From GWE2-40-63 sp050251815 (GTDB lineage Bacteria; Bacteroidota; Bacteroidia; Bacteroidales; SZUA-534): DNA of 64,000 nt. Shown here piece by piece: positions 40,309 to 50,627 of the stretch; the stretch's first letter is position 1; every line of letters starts with the position of its first letter. The notes below the pieces were generated by a model, which searched no databases, was not told where the DNA came from, and saw nothing but the letters and a program-made list of their open reading frames with translations. The translations under genes were made by a program, and so were the position numbers. The stretch is from the NCBI GenBank assembly GCA_050251815.1, contig JBFWMB010000003.1, forward strand, positions 1-64,000, in the 5' to 3' direction.

Positions 40309-41727
40309 TTATTCAGGCATCTTTCCAATGGCCTTTAAGTACTGTGTTTCTTTAAATTTATAATCGGTTTTTGCTTCAACAAGCTGACTGTATGCATGCT
40401 GCCAATGGGTTTGTGCCAGCAGCAAATCGGTCACTAATTCAGCACCCGCAGCATAGTTGTTTTTACTCAGGCGCAGGTTTTCATCGGCTTGTTTTAATGC
40501 GGTTTCTGCCATTTCAATTCGCAAAAAAGCATCCTGAAGGTTCAACCCCGACTGTTCCATCTGTAATTGCAGCAGTTGTTTATTCTTTTGCATTTCCAGA
40601 GCTGTCATGTCGCGGTTTATTTTTGCCGATGCAATTTTATTTTTGCCTTCGCCCCAATGGAATAGGGGTATTTTTAACGAACCCATCAGGCTCAGGTTGT
40701 TGTTGGCAAGCTCGCTACCCGAAAATTCTACGCCGCCAATTCTTGAATAGCCGGCACTTAGGCCCAGCGTTGGCAGAAATTCGGCCCGGGCAAGTTTAAT
40801 TTGTTCGTCGTTGAGTTTAAGCTGCTTATCCATAAGCCGGTATTCGGGAAGCTGACTTACATCAGCGGAGCCCATTTCGCTGATGAGCTCTGGCGTACAA
40901 ACAATCGTAGTATCGGTAGCCACCAGGGGTGTGTTTAATGGGAGTCCAATAATGCGGCAAAGCCCCATGCGGGTTAATGACAGCCCGCTGTTGGCTTTCT
41001 GCAAATCGAGCACTGCCTGGTTGTATTGTACCTGAACTTTTAAGAGTTCGTTGTATTGTACCATACCCGTAGTATAGCTGTTGTTAACGCGTTGCACCAA
41101 ACTGTCGAGAAGTTCTACAGCCAATTCAGCTATTTTTACCTTTTCGCTCACTGACACAAAAAGCCAATAAATTTGGTCCACTTCTAAAATGGTGTTTAGT
41201 TGAACCAGTTCCAGGTTAGTTTGTGCCATGGTTTCGCCCAATTTTGCCATTTGGTTGGCAGCTTTTATTTTTCCACCGGTAAAAAGCGCCTGTTCAAGGT
41301 TAATACCCGCCAGGTAAGCTCCTTTTAAACTCAATGCTACAGGCATGTAGGCATACAGGTTAAAAACCGGATTTCCGTCGGCTCCTGTTACGGGTATTCC
41401 TAAATCGGGGTTTATGTACAGGTTGGGTTCCAGTTCACCGGTCGTAAGATTTGGGGTATAAGTGGGCAAATACATATCGGCCGAAAAATCTTTTTGCAGA
41501 TAAACGAGTGTTGCTGAACCTGAAATTGAAGGCAGGTACCAGGAACGGGCAGCAGCTTTTTCTGCCTTTGCTTTTTCAAGCGTTTTATCTGCTATAAGCA
41601 AATTCTCGCTGTGTTTTAAAGCCATTTCACGACATTGTTTCAGCGATACTTCGGGCTGCGCCACCAGGTTCTCTGATGCCATTAAGCCTGTGAGTAGTAA
41701 CAGCACTGTTTTTATAGTTGTATTCAT
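40309..41727 (-). CDS. TolC-family outer-membrane efflux protein
   Basis: A 472-residue outer-membrane channel protein with a signal peptide (VLLLLTGLMASENLVAQ). The paired TolC repeats of long coiled-coil helices are visible (ALKHSENLLIADKTLEKAKA; LQMEQSGLNLQDAFLRIEMA; NNYAAGAELVTDLLLAQTH). It is the third gene of the efflux operon and overlaps the RND pump gene by 4 bases. It would form the exit duct for the pump. Length is normal. Confidence 0.9.
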   Translation of the reverse strand: MNTTIKTVLLLLTGLMASENLVAQPEVSLKQCREMALKHSENLLIADKTLEKAKAEKAAARSWYLPSISGSATLVYLQKDFSADMYLPTYTPNLTTGELEPNLYINPDLGIPVTGADGNPVFNLYAYMPVALSLKGAYLAGINLEQALFTGGKIKAANQMAKLGETMAQTNLELVQLNTILEVDQIYWLFVSVSEKVKIAELAVELLDSLVQRVNNSYTTGMVQYNELLKVQVQYNQAVLDLQKANSGLSLTRMGLCRIIGLPLNTPLVATDTTIVCTPELISEMGSADVSQLPEYRLMDKQLKLNDEQIKLARAEFLPTLGLSAGYSRIGGVEFSGSELANNNLSLMGSLKIPLFHWGEGKNKIASAKINRDMTALEMQKNKQLLQLQMEQSGLNLQDAFLRIEMAETALKQADENLRLSKNNYAAGAELVTDLLLAQTHWQHAYSQLVEAKTDYKFKETQYLKAIGKMPE

Positions 41728-44700
41728 AGTAAAGCCTTATTTGCAGGGTTAAACGAATCGTTCTTAATGCCATAAAAAACAGCATAAAGAATTGGAATAA
41801 AAATGAGTGTAATTACGGTCCCTATAAGTAAACCACTTATGATAGCTACTGCCATACTGCTGTACATCGGATCGGTTAACAGGGGAATCATGCCTAAAAT
41901 GGTAGTAAACGAAGCCATTATTACCGGACGCGTACGCATAATGGTAGCATCAATTATTGCCTGATAAGGACGGTTGCCTTCTTTTATTTGTTTGTCGATT
42001 TCGTCGAGCAATACAATGGCATTTTTAATGAGCATACCAATTAATCCAAAGGTTCCGATTATTGCAATAAAAGTAAAGGGTTTTCCTGTTACTATAAGTG
42101 CAGGTACAATTCCGATAATGGCCATGGGTATGGTTAACAACACAATGATGGGTCGTTTATAATCGTTAAAAAGCACTATCAGAATAAAAATAATTATCAT
42201 GAGCGAAATGGGTAAAAAGCGAAAGATATTTTTTAGGGCTGTGCTTTGTAATTCGTATTCGCCCATCCATTTCATGGTGTAACCTTCGGGCAGCGAAAGG
42301 TTTTCAACCGCTTGTTGAATGTCTGATCGAAGAAGGGCCGGGCTGTAACCGTCAATGGGGTCACATTCGGCCTGAATGGTACGGTTTCCCCCGGTACGGT
42401 GCACTACCTGTTCTTCCCATTGCATCGATACATCGTGAGTTACCGCGCTGAGTGGAACCGAACGGATGACTTCATTTTTAACTTCGTCAAACGATGTTAA
42501 GCCGTACATCAAGTTTTTAATTTGTTCTTCGTTCAATGCATCTGTATTGGGAATCATGTTCCAAACCGGAATGTGATCGAGTTTTTGCAGTGGAGAAAAA
42601 TCGGGGTTTCTTAGCTTTAGGCGCATCTCAACCGGGTTTTCTCCATCGTAAATGGTTCCCAGGGGTAGCCCTTCTGTTGCTGCCAGTAAGGCATTGCTGA
42701 CATCGGATCGCATGGTTCCGTTTCTTCGGGCAGCTTCCTGGTAGTATTGGGCTTGCAGCATTTTGCCCATGGGTTCCCAGTTATCGGCAATGGTGTTTTG
42801 GTCGGCATAAGCGCTGTTGTGCATAATATCTTGAACCTGAGCGCTTAGTTGACGTAAAATAGCCGGATCGGGCCCTGAAAACTCGACCTCGACCAGGTGA
42901 GACGATTTTACCGAAAGGTTGTATTTACGGATGCGGGTGTAAGCATCGGGATAAGTGTTTCGAAGGTATTTTTCGAATTGGGGTTTCATCCGAATCATGG
43001 TTTCATAATCGGCAAAATCGACAATAAGTTCTCCATAATTATCGGCTACTTCGCCCAGTGAACGTACCAGACAATAGCGGGTTGGAGACATTCCCTGACT
43101 GGTAACCACCATTTTTACTTCGTTAAACGATAAAAAATGCCGGGTAATGGCGTCCAAATCTTCCCGAACCTTATCCGGTGCTGTTCCATACGGAAGTTTG
43201 TATTCAATGTAAGCCTGGTTGTAATTAAAATCGGGGAAAAAGGTTTGTTTCACCCGGGTGAATCCAAAAGCTGCTGCAAATAGCAATAGTGTAGCCAAAG
43301 CAATGGTGGGCACTTTGTGGTCTAACAAGGAGGAAAGAATCCGGCGCACGACTTTAAACATAAATCCGTCGTAGGAATTTTTGCTCTTGTTTGTTTTGCC
43401 GGCCTTTAAAAAGATAGCCGAAAACAAAGGAACCTGTGTGAGTGCCAGAACCCAGCTAATGAATAATGAAATACATAGAACCAGAAATAAATCGTGAACG
43501 TAGGTTCCGGCAGTATCCTGCGATAACACGGCCGGCAAAAATGCAGCTATGGCAATAAGTGTTGCTCCCAATAAGGGCCATGCGGTTCGTTTGGGAGGAT
43601 TTACAAAGGCTTGCTTGCTTCGCCTGCCTTTATTTAGATTTACCAGGATACCATCAATAACTACAATGGCATTGTCAACCAACATACCCATTGCTACAAT
43701 AAAAGCTCCCAGAGAAATACGTTGCAGGGTTCCACCTGCCATCGAAAGAAAGGGGAATGTTGCTAAAATTGTGAGTATAAGACCAACGCCAATAATTATT
43801 CCGCTTCGGAGTCCCATGGTAAGCATTAAAACCAAAATAACAATGGCTACCGACATCAACAGGTTCAGCAGAAAACTGTTTATAGCATGTTCCACCTTTT
43901 CGGGCTGGAAAAACACTTTTGTGAATTGGAATCCATTAGGCATTTCCTTTTCCAGTTCGGCCAGTTTTTTATCGACACGTTTACCCAGTTCAATAATGTT
44001 TTCGCCGCTTTCCATCGACAGGGAAATGCCTAGTGCTTTTTTGTTGTTTATATGCAGGGTGTTTCGCATGGGGTCGTTGTATCCCATTTTAATGGTAGCT
44101 AAATCAGAGAGTTTTATTAATTCCTGATTCGATCCTTTAATGAGCAGGTTTTCTAAATCGGAGGGTTGTTTTATTTTGTCGCTCACTGAAACCCTGAGCT
44201 GGTTTTCACCGGCATTATACACGCCTCCATAAACCGGGGTGTTGTAATCGTTAATGGCAGCCATTACCTGAATGGGCATAATACCCAATTGGGCCATTTT
44301 TTCAGGAGTTAAAATAATATCGATGGTCGATTGTTGCAAACCATAAATGGAGACTTTACGCACTCCGTCGATGGTAAGAAAAGCGCGTTTCATATAGTCG
44401 GCCCGATCGGCCATTTCCTTATAAGAATACCCTTCGGCTGTCATGGCGTAGAACATTCCGTAAACATCGCCAATATCGTCGAGTACCATAGGGGTTTGGG
44501 CTCCAGGGGGTAGTTTTGGAATGGCTGCATTTACTTTGCGGCGTAAAAATTCCCAGCGTTGGGGAATCTCTTTCTGGGGAACAGTCATTTTAAGTTCCAC
44601 ATCAATAACCGAAACATTGGCGGCCGATTGCGATTTTATGCTTTCAATATCGGCCAACTCGCTTATGGCATCTTCCAGCACGTTGGTTACCTGCATTTCG

Positions 44701-44876
44701 ACCTCGTGTGCCGATGCACCCGGGTAAACCGTAACCACCTTGGCAACCATTACCACAATCTCAGGGTCCTCAAGTTTGCTGATGCTTTGGTACGACATGA
44801 TTCCACCGGCAATGATGCAGATCAATAAAAAGAAGAAGATATTTTTCTTTTTAAAAATAAGTTCCGACAAATGCAT
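41724..44876 (-). CDS. RND-family efflux pump inner-membrane subunit
   Basis: A 1050-residue resistance-nodulation-division transporter with the usual duplicated layout of 12 membrane helices and two large periplasmic loops. It starts MHLSELIFKKKNIFFFLLIC. The central helix 4 motif reads AMGMLVDNAIVVIDG, with one Asp followed by Asn where drug exporters such as AcrB have Asp-Asp. The closing half has GTFGLIGMLIKNAIVLLDEI and TRPVIMASFTTILGM. Single-Asp RND pumps occur in several branches, so substrate cannot be deduced. It overlaps its fusion-protein gene by one base and the TolC gene by four. Confidence 0.92.
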   Translation of the reverse strand: MHLSELIFKKKNIFFFLLICIIAGGIMSYQSISKLEDPEIVVMVAKVVTVYPGASAHEVEMQVTNVLEDAISELADIESIKSQSAANVSVIDVELKMTVPQKEIPQRWEFLRRKVNAAIPKLPPGAQTPMVLDDIGDVYGMFYAMTAEGYSYKEMADRADYMKRAFLTIDGVRKVSIYGLQQSTIDIILTPEKMAQLGIMPIQVMAAINDYNTPVYGGVYNAGENQLRVSVSDKIKQPSDLENLLIKGSNQELIKLSDLATIKMGYNDPMRNTLHINNKKALGISLSMESGENIIELGKRVDKKLAELEKEMPNGFQFTKVFFQPEKVEHAINSFLLNLLMSVAIVILVLMLTMGLRSGIIIGVGLILTILATFPFLSMAGGTLQRISLGAFIVAMGMLVDNAIVVIDGILVNLNKGRRSKQAFVNPPKRTAWPLLGATLIAIAAFLPAVLSQDTAGTYVHDLFLVLCISLFISWVLALTQVPLFSAIFLKAGKTNKSKNSYDGFMFKVVRRILSSLLDHKVPTIALATLLLFAAAFGFTRVKQTFFPDFNYNQAYIEYKLPYGTAPDKVREDLDAITRHFLSFNEVKMVVTSQGMSPTRYCLVRSLGEVADNYGELIVDFADYETMIRMKPQFEKYLRNTYPDAYTRIRKYNLSVKSSHLVEVEFSGPDPAILRQLSAQVQDIMHNSAYADQNTIADNWEPMGKMLQAQYYQEAARRNGTMRSDVSNALLAATEGLPLGTIYDGENPVEMRLKLRNPDFSPLQKLDHIPVWNMIPNTDALNEEQIKNLMYGLTSFDEVKNEVIRSVPLSAVTHDVSMQWEEQVVHRTGGNRTIQAECDPIDGYSPALLRSDIQQAVENLSLPEGYTMKWMGEYELQSTALKNIFRFLPISLMIIIFILIVLFNDYKRPIIVLLTIPMAIIGIVPALIVTGKPFTFIAIIGTFGLIGMLIKNAIVLLDEIDKQIKEGNRPYQAIIDATIMRTRPVIMASFTTILGMIPLLTDPMYSSMAVAIISGLLIGTVITLIFIPILYAVFYGIKNDSFNPANKALL

Positions 44877-45919
44877 TACAAGAGCCCTCCCTGGTTAGTT
44901 TCAGATACGGGCGGAATCACCTTTACCGTATCGTTGTTGTTCAAATTGTTTACTCCGGCCACAATAACGGTATCTTCGGGTTTAAGTCCTTCCTGAATCT
45001 CAATATAGCCATTCTGAAGCAATGTTCCGGTTTTTACCTCGTGGGCCTGAATGGTCGAAGTTTCGCTGTTGTAAACCCACACCTGGGGTTTGTTGTTTCT
45101 GTTAAATACAGCCTCAGCGGGAACCGATAGTTGATTTTGGCTGCTGCATCCGCATGAAATTAAAACAACTACGGCCATTCCTGCTTTAAGCTCTTTTGGT
45201 TGTTGTTGCTCCAGGTTAAACTGAAAGCGATAAAGCTGGCTTGAATTGGCTTTCTTCAGGTAACTAATAAGGCTTAAACTTATCGGCGAATTTTGAATAA
45301 GGTTGCTTTTAAGCTGGTATTGGGTTTCCCCATTTATTTGGTTCATTAACGAGGCTGGAACATCGCATGCTACCATAAAGGAATTAACATCAATAAGTGT
45401 TGCCAGGGGCATTCCGGTATTGATGAGTTCACCGTCTTCAAAGTTTATTTTTTGAATATAACCCGAAAACGGTGCCAGGAGCTTGGTATCGTTCAGTTGG
45501 TTTGTGGCATGATTAAGTTTTTCGCTAATCATTTTTTCACCAGCCAGGGCTTTTTGATAATCCACATCAGTGACACTTTGTTTCTGATACAATTGTTTTA
45601 CCCGTTGCGTTTCGGTGATCACTTTATCGTATTCCGCTTTTGCAACGTTATACTGCAACTGGTAATCGCGTGGATCGATAGTGGCAATGAGTTGCCCTTT
45701 TTGCACAAAATCGCCTTCCTTAATTTTTATCGATTGAACAGGACCAGCTACACGAAAAGCAAGATTTACACTTCGGGATTCTTTTAACAGTCCCGGGAAC
45801 TCGTGTTGAATTTTTTTAGAGGTGACGCTTACTTTTTGGGTTTTTACTTTTGGAATTACCTTTTCTGAAGGTTCTGCCAATTGGGAACATCCTGAAATCA
45901 GAACGATAGTAACAACCAC
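44876..45919 (-). CDS. RND efflux membrane-fusion lipoprotein (HlyD family)
   Basis: A 347-residue periplasmic adaptor with a lipobox-like VLISGC near the start. The biotinyl-lipoyl halves (IKEGDFVQKGQLIATIDPRD; KINFEDGELINTGMPLATLI), the intervening hairpin and the beta-barrel domain are in order. No ATG is available: the frame opens at a stop at about 45956, and the plausible starts are GTG at 45919 or ATT at 45943, the latter giving a better basic N-terminus. It is the first gene of a three-gene operon and links the pump to the TolC channel. Confidence 0.85.
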   Translation of the reverse strand: MVVTIVLISGCSQLAEPSEKVIPKVKTQKVSVTSKKIQHEFPGLLKESRSVNLAFRVAGPVQSIKIKEGDFVQKGQLIATIDPRDYQLQYNVAKAEYDKVITETQRVKQLYQKQSVTDVDYQKALAGEKMISEKLNHATNQLNDTKLLAPFSGYIQKINFEDGELINTGMPLATLIDVNSFMVACDVPASLMNQINGETQYQLKSNLIQNSPISLSLISYLKKANSSQLYRFQFNLEQQQPKELKAGMAVVVLISCGCSSQNQLSVPAEAVFNRNNKPQVWVYNSETSTIQAHEVKTGTLLQNGYIEIQEGLKPEDTVIVAGVNNLNNNDTVKVIPPVSETNQGGLL

Positions 45920-46136
45920 GACCAGACATTTTGAATGATTAATTGTATTTGTTTTTTAATGAGTTATTGAGCAATTGACGTGCTTTTTTTCTAAGTGGTC
46001 GGGAAATTTCTTCCCAAAATGATAAAATCTGCTGCTGAAATGACAAACACTTCCTAATCGCAAAAATTCTTCTTTGAGATTAAAGAAAAAAGTCGGTTCT
46101 TGTAGTATCCAAAATTTAACAACTAAATTTATTGCC

Positions 46137-47123
46137 ATGAAAACGAAAGTAACAGTGGTCTTGATGCTGATAGCCTTGTCTTTTCCTGCCATATCGCAGG
46201 TTACCGAACAAGAAGCTACTTTAAGAAAGCAAAAAACCGATACGGTTGAGGGTTGGAAAAAAGGTGCTGTAATAGGGATTAATCTGACACAAACTTCGTT
46301 AACCAACTGGTCGGCGGGGGGACAAAACTCAGTTGCCGTAGGAGGTGTGGTGAGTTTGTTTGCCAATTACGCTAAAAACCAATCGGTTTGGGATAACTCG
46401 CTCGATATTGGTTACGGCCTGATGCGTCAAGGCAAGGGAACCGATTTTATGAAAACCGACGATAAGATTGATTTGCTGTCAAAATACGGTCAGAAAGCAG
46501 GAAAGGGCTGGTATTATTCTGCTTTGCTGAATTTCAAAACCCAAATGACGGATGGTAAAGATTACAATAGTGCCGACACAGCCACCATATCACGCTTTTT
46601 AGCACCGGCCTATTTATTGGGCGCTGTGGGTATGGACTATAAACCCAATGCTTACTTTAGTGCTTTTATTGCTCCCTTAACAGGAAAATTAACCATTGTA
46701 AACGACCAGACCCTGGCCGATGCAGGTGCTTTTGGTGTTGATCCGGCCGTTTACGATGGAAGTAATTTACTCATTGAGCATGGAGCCAAAAGTAAGAGGG
46801 AGTTTGGTGCTTACCTTCGGGCTATTTATTCCAAAAACGATTTTAAGCAGGAATTACTTAAGGACGTATCATTTACAACAAAAGTTGATCTTTTTACCAA
46901 TTACCTGAAAGATCCTGAGCGCATAGATGTTAGCTGGGAGACTCAAATAGCACTTAAGGTTAATAAATACATAACCGTGAACATAAATACCCACTTGCTC
47001 TACGATTATGACATAAAAATTGAGAAAGATGAAAATAACAACGGTAGCATAGAGGCTGACGAAATAAGAGACCGTGTACAGTTTAAAGAAATTCTTGCTG
47101 TGGGCTTCTCTTATAAGTTTTAA
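46137..47123 (+). CDS. DUF3078 outer-membrane protein
   Basis: From the ATG at 46137 (an ORF upstream lacks a credible start), 328 residues with signal peptide MKTKVTVVLMLIALSFPAIS. The DUF3078 signature follows: GWKKGAVIGINLTQTSLTNW, SAGGQNSVAVGGVV and YYSALLNFKTQMTDG. Strand-rich repeats and a terminal FSYKF suggest a beta-barrel in the outer membrane. The family is Bacteroidota-specific with no known substrate. It is divergent from the efflux operon. Confidence 0.85.
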   Translation: MKTKVTVVLMLIALSFPAISQVTEQEATLRKQKTDTVEGWKKGAVIGINLTQTSLTNWSAGGQNSVAVGGVVSLFANYAKNQSVWDNSLDIGYGLMRQGKGTDFMKTDDKIDLLSKYGQKAGKGWYYSALLNFKTQMTDGKDYNSADTATISRFLAPAYLLGAVGMDYKPNAYFSAFIAPLTGKLTIVNDQTLADAGAFGVDPAVYDGSNLLIEHGAKSKREFGAYLRAIYSKNDFKQELLKDVSFTTKVDLFTNYLKDPERIDVSWETQIALKVNKYITVNINTHLLYDYDIKIEKDENNNGSIEADEIRDRVQFKEILAVGFSYKF

Positions 47124-47342
47124 GCGGAACTCGTGGCTGCCGAAACTTTCCGTACCGCGATTGATTCCCTGATGACAATCCTGTTTGGGTCTATAAACCG
47201 GGAGCGAACCGGGAATACAGGGTTGTTTATCAGGCGACTGTTTACGAACCATTAGTTTGTTGTCGGGTAAACCGGCATAGCCTGTTGTAGGTTTGTTGTT
47301 TCTTTAACACTTGAATTTAATTTTTTACTTGTTTTTTTAAAC

Positions 47343-47383
47343 CAGGCATCTGCTCAAAATAAAATGAGTGGGTGCCTGTTTTT
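47343..47383 (+). terminator. Terminator after the DUF3078 gene
   Basis: CAGGCATCTGCTCA (47343-47356) pairs with TGAGTGGGTGCCTG (47365-47378) with wobbles around AAATAAAA and is followed by T residues. It is 220 bp after the stop codon; the remaining spacer 47124-47475 contains no gene. Confidence 0.65.
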
Positions 47384-47448
47384 ATTGAAAAGGGCAACTG
47401 GTTTTAAACCAAAATATTAACAATTCTACATATTTTCATTTTAATCAT

Positions 47449-47456
47449 TATCTTTG
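47449..47456 (+). promoter_or_regulatory. Bacteroidota-type -7 element for the acyl-CoA synthetase
   Basis: TATCTTTG fits TAnnTTTG, ending 19 bp before the ATG at 47476. No clear -33 TTTG is seen. Confidence 0.45.
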
Positions 47457-47475
47457 CCGGTAGAATTATTTGAAT

Positions 47476-49149
47476 ATGAATGCATACAAAAATCAAAGCT
47501 TCGCTTCGGTTATACCCGATGTGGTAGCTAAATTTGGATCGAATGATGCCTTAAGTTTTGTGGGTGAAAAACCACTTACCTACACACAATTAGGTCAGGA
47601 AATTCAGGCAGCGATGGCTTTTATGGAGGAGCTTGGCCTTCAACCTGGCGACAAAGCCGTAATTTACAGTCAAAATATGCCCAACTGGGGAGTTATGTAT
47701 TTTGCCATGCAATGCATGGGAGTGGTTGCTGTACCAGTTTTACCCGATTTTAATTCCTTCGAATTGGAAAATGTATTACAGCATTCTGAATCGAAAGCAA
47801 TTTTTGTTTCAGAAAGTTTGGTGTACAAGCTAAGCGAGATAAAAAAAGATTTTGTACAAACAGTAATTCGCTTGGACAACTACGAGGTTTTGGAAGGAGA
47901 TAAAAACATCCTTTTTCAGAAGCAGGCTAAAAGCACCAAAACTTACCATCCCGATCCCGATGAAATGTCAGTTCTTTTGTACACTTCGGGTACAACAGGT
48001 GATTCAAAAGGGGTGATGCTCTCACAAAAAAACATCATTTACAATGCCTATCAATCGGGCATGGTGCAACCCATTGAACCAAGTGATAAGTTTTTATCGG
48101 TTTTGCCCTTATCGCATACCTACGAGAATACCATTGGACTAATTCTCCCCATATTAAATGGGGCAAGTGTAACTTACCTGCGTAAACCACCTACACCCAG
48201 TGTTTTATTGCCAGCATTAAAACTGGTAAAACCGGAGTTTATGCTTACGGTACCCATGATTATTGAAAAAGTATATCGCAACAGCGTATTGCCTCAACTA
48301 AAGAAGAAAGTACTTACACGCATTTTACATGGGTTTAAACCCACCCGCAAATTGCTATATTATCTTGCCGGGAAAAAGCTTTACCAGACGTTTGGCGGGC
48401 ATCTGAAATTTTTTGGAATAGGAGGTTCTAAACTCGATGGAGTGGTAGAACAGTTTTTGCGTGATGCAAAATTTCCTTACGCCATTGGTTACGGACTTAC
48501 TGAAACAGCTCCCCTGTTAGCCGGGGCCAATCCCAAACATACCAAATTGCAGGCTATAGGTCCCAAGGTAGTCGATTGTGAAGTAATTATTAATAACCCG
48601 GATCCCCATACCGGCGAAGGCGAAATTTGGGCCAAAGGACCAAATGTAATGCTGGGTTACTACAAAAATGAAGAAAGGACCCGCGAAGTGCTTACCGAAG
48701 ACGGATGGTTTAAAACAGGCGATTTGGGAGTTTTCGATAAAGACGGTTGGTTAAGCCACAAAGGCCGACTAAAAAACATGATTGTGGGTTCTAACGGGGA
48801 GAATATTTATCCTGAAGAGATAGAATCAGTGATTAATAATTTCCGTCATGTGGTTGAATCCATTGTTATTGAAAAGAAAGGTAAACTGGTTGCATTCGTC
48901 CATTTTAACCGGGAGGAACTGGAGCAAAAGGTTCGCGACATGCGTGCCGATTTCAGTCAAATGGTTGACGATAAGTTTGAAGAACTATCAAATAAGGTAG
49001 ATGCTGTAATCGAAGAGTTATCTCGTGAATTGCAACAATACGTAAATACGAGGGTAAATAAGGTTTCAAAAATACAAATGTTGATACCTTATCCCGAGCC
49101 TTTCCAAAAAACAGCTACAAAGAAAATAAAGCGGTATCTGTATTTTTAA
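47476..49149 (+). CDS. Long-chain fatty acid-CoA ligase (AMP-forming)
   Basis: 557 residues from ATG 47476 (a TTG two codons earlier is less likely). The adenylate-forming motif LLYTSGTTGDSKGVMLS (about 168-184), YAIGYGLTETAPL and the hinge GWFKTGDLGVFDKDGWLSHKG are intact. The C-terminus is a long charged helix followed by QKTATKKIKRYLYF with the family's catalytic lysine region. It activates fatty acids as acyl-CoA for lipid synthesis or degradation. It is monocistronic with a strong terminator. Confidence 0.9.
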   Translation: MNAYKNQSFASVIPDVVAKFGSNDALSFVGEKPLTYTQLGQEIQAAMAFMEELGLQPGDKAVIYSQNMPNWGVMYFAMQCMGVVAVPVLPDFNSFELENVLQHSESKAIFVSESLVYKLSEIKKDFVQTVIRLDNYEVLEGDKNILFQKQAKSTKTYHPDPDEMSVLLYTSGTTGDSKGVMLSQKNIIYNAYQSGMVQPIEPSDKFLSVLPLSHTYENTIGLILPILNGASVTYLRKPPTPSVLLPALKLVKPEFMLTVPMIIEKVYRNSVLPQLKKKVLTRILHGFKPTRKLLYYLAGKKLYQTFGGHLKFFGIGGSKLDGVVEQFLRDAKFPYAIGYGLTETAPLLAGANPKHTKLQAIGPKVVDCEVIINNPDPHTGEGEIWAKGPNVMLGYYKNEERTREVLTEDGWFKTGDLGVFDKDGWLSHKGRLKNMIVGSNGENIYPEEIESVINNFRHVVESIVIEKKGKLVAFVHFNREELEQKVRDMRADFSQMVDDKFEELSNKVDAVIEELSRELQQYVNTRVNKVSKIQMLIPYPEPFQKTATKKIKRYLYF

Positions 49150-49169
49150 CCGTTTATAGAATCAAATTA

Positions 49170-49205
49170 AAAGCGCTTTCAAGCTAATTGAAAGCGCTTT
49201 TTTTA
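49170..49205 (+). terminator. Strong terminator after the acyl-CoA ligase gene
   Basis: A perfect 13-bp stem (49170-49182 with 49188-49200) around GCTAA, followed by a T-run. Confidence 0.9.
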
Positions 49206-49293
49206 CTCTATTTCATAGGGGTTGTATAAAAAAACTCCCTGACCTATTTCTTTTTAAGTAAGCTTGCACAAAAGTTGAATCCTTAGTGTTGAA

Positions 49294-50445
49294 TTACTTC
49301 AACAAATAAGCCATAAACACACCCAGGTAATTTCCAATAGCGTATCCGGCAATTCCAATTATCAGTCCCGACAAAATAACTTCTTTATTTTTTAGTGCTC
49401 CGGCAACAACAGGAACAAACGGAGGGGAGCAAATTAGCGCACTTCCCGAAATAATTACCGTATCGGCATCAATTTTAAAGAATCTGGCGATAAGCGCATG
49501 CAGTATGTGTGAACCAAACATGGCCAGTCCAACATACCAAAAAAGTGAAAACGAAATATTTGCCAATTGGCTCACATCGGCCATGGATGCTACCACTAAA
49601 CAAAAAATAAGAATAAGGTACATGCCTCCCTGGAAAGTCTTTTTTATTTGATTGATGCGGGGTATAAATGAAAATCCGATACTGATGGTAGTAATTAGCA
49701 AAATTATGGCTGCCGTTTCAAAATCTTTGGGAAACAGTTTACTTAATAAAACACTGCCAGCTACAATAGCAATGGAAATTCCGAAAGCTCCCAATAAGGG
49801 CCAAAAAACCTGGCGGGTAGCAATTCCCTCGTACGATCCAAATTCATCTTCCACTTCGCCATTAAGCGTTGCAGGATCAACTTCTGCTTTTTTAAAAGGG
49901 GGTAGAAATTTTAGAAATACTTTTTGACCAATCGAAAGTATAAAAACCAGATAAATAGCCCCCAAAACCAGTTCGTAAGTGTGGGTCATTATATAAAGCT
50001 CGTGTTCCACATTCAGGGCGGTTTTCATCGCCGCCAAATTGGGTGTGCCACCGGTATAAATTCCCACCAGCATGCCTGAAACCTTCCAGGCATCGGGTAT
50101 TTCATCGGCAAAAATGTAATAACCAACACCAACCATTAAAACTACCGTAAACAAGCCAATAAGGAGTGAAACCATGGTTTCGCGGGCATAAGTAAACCAG
50201 CGTTTTACATTTATTGAAAACAAAATTAGCGGTAAAGCTAAAGGAATGGTTAGGTTCGACAACAATTCCTGGTAGCGTTGCACACCATCGGGCAACATAT
50301 TCAGATTTCCAATAAGCAAACCAATGGCATAGCAAAGCAGCACGGCTCCCACTTTTTTAACAATGTCGTAACGTTTTTCGATGTAAATAACCGCTATGGG
50401 GGTTAGTATAAAGAAAAGCAAAAGAATAATGTACTTCAGTTCCAT
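49294..50445 (-). CDS. DUF819-family membrane protein
   Basis: A 383-residue polytopic membrane protein with about ten hydrophobic helices. The DUF819 (YjcL-like) signatures are SGMLVGIYTGGTPNLAAMKTA and, near the end, SALICSPPFVPVVAGALKN. These proteins are putative transporters of unknown substrate. The central loop (FLPPFKKAEVDPATLNGEVE) is charged and cytoplasmic. It is monocistronic and convergent with the ligase gene. Confidence 0.85.
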   Translation of the reverse strand: MELKYIILLLFFILTPIAVIYIEKRYDIVKKVGAVLLCYAIGLLIGNLNMLPDGVQRYQELLSNLTIPLALPLILFSINVKRWFTYARETMVSLLIGLFTVVLMVGVGYYIFADEIPDAWKVSGMLVGIYTGGTPNLAAMKTALNVEHELYIMTHTYELVLGAIYLVFILSIGQKVFLKFLPPFKKAEVDPATLNGEVEDEFGSYEGIATRQVFWPLLGAFGISIAIVAGSVLLSKLFPKDFETAAIILLITTISIGFSFIPRINQIKKTFQGGMYLILIFCLVVASMADVSQLANISFSLFWYVGLAMFGSHILHALIARFFKIDADTVIISGSALICSPPFVPVVAGALKNKEVILSGLIIGIAGYAIGNYLGVFMAYLLK

Positions 50446-50573
50446 AAGACCAGTTTTAAATTATGCTTCTGTAAAATGAGTTGCTGAGAATTCCCATCCT
50501 GCCAAAGATAGAAACATTTTGCAGAATGCAGTATAAGCATAAAGGCTTAGGTTTTTGCCAAAAGCTAAATGAA

Positions 50574-50614
50574 AGGTGGAAAACAATCCTGAATATAGCG
50601 CTTGTTTTCCACCT
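50574..50614 (-). terminator. Terminator of the phosphodiester glycosidase gene
   Basis: Perfect 13-bp arms (50574-50586 and 50602-50614) around a 15-base loop, 13 bp past the stop codon of the leftward gene and followed by TTTC. Confidence 0.75.
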
Positions 50615-50627
50615 GTATGCTAGCTAA

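Noticed and set aside
45956..46366. 136-codon minus-strand frame
   Set aside because: Antisense to the start of the DUF3078 gene, with no family features.
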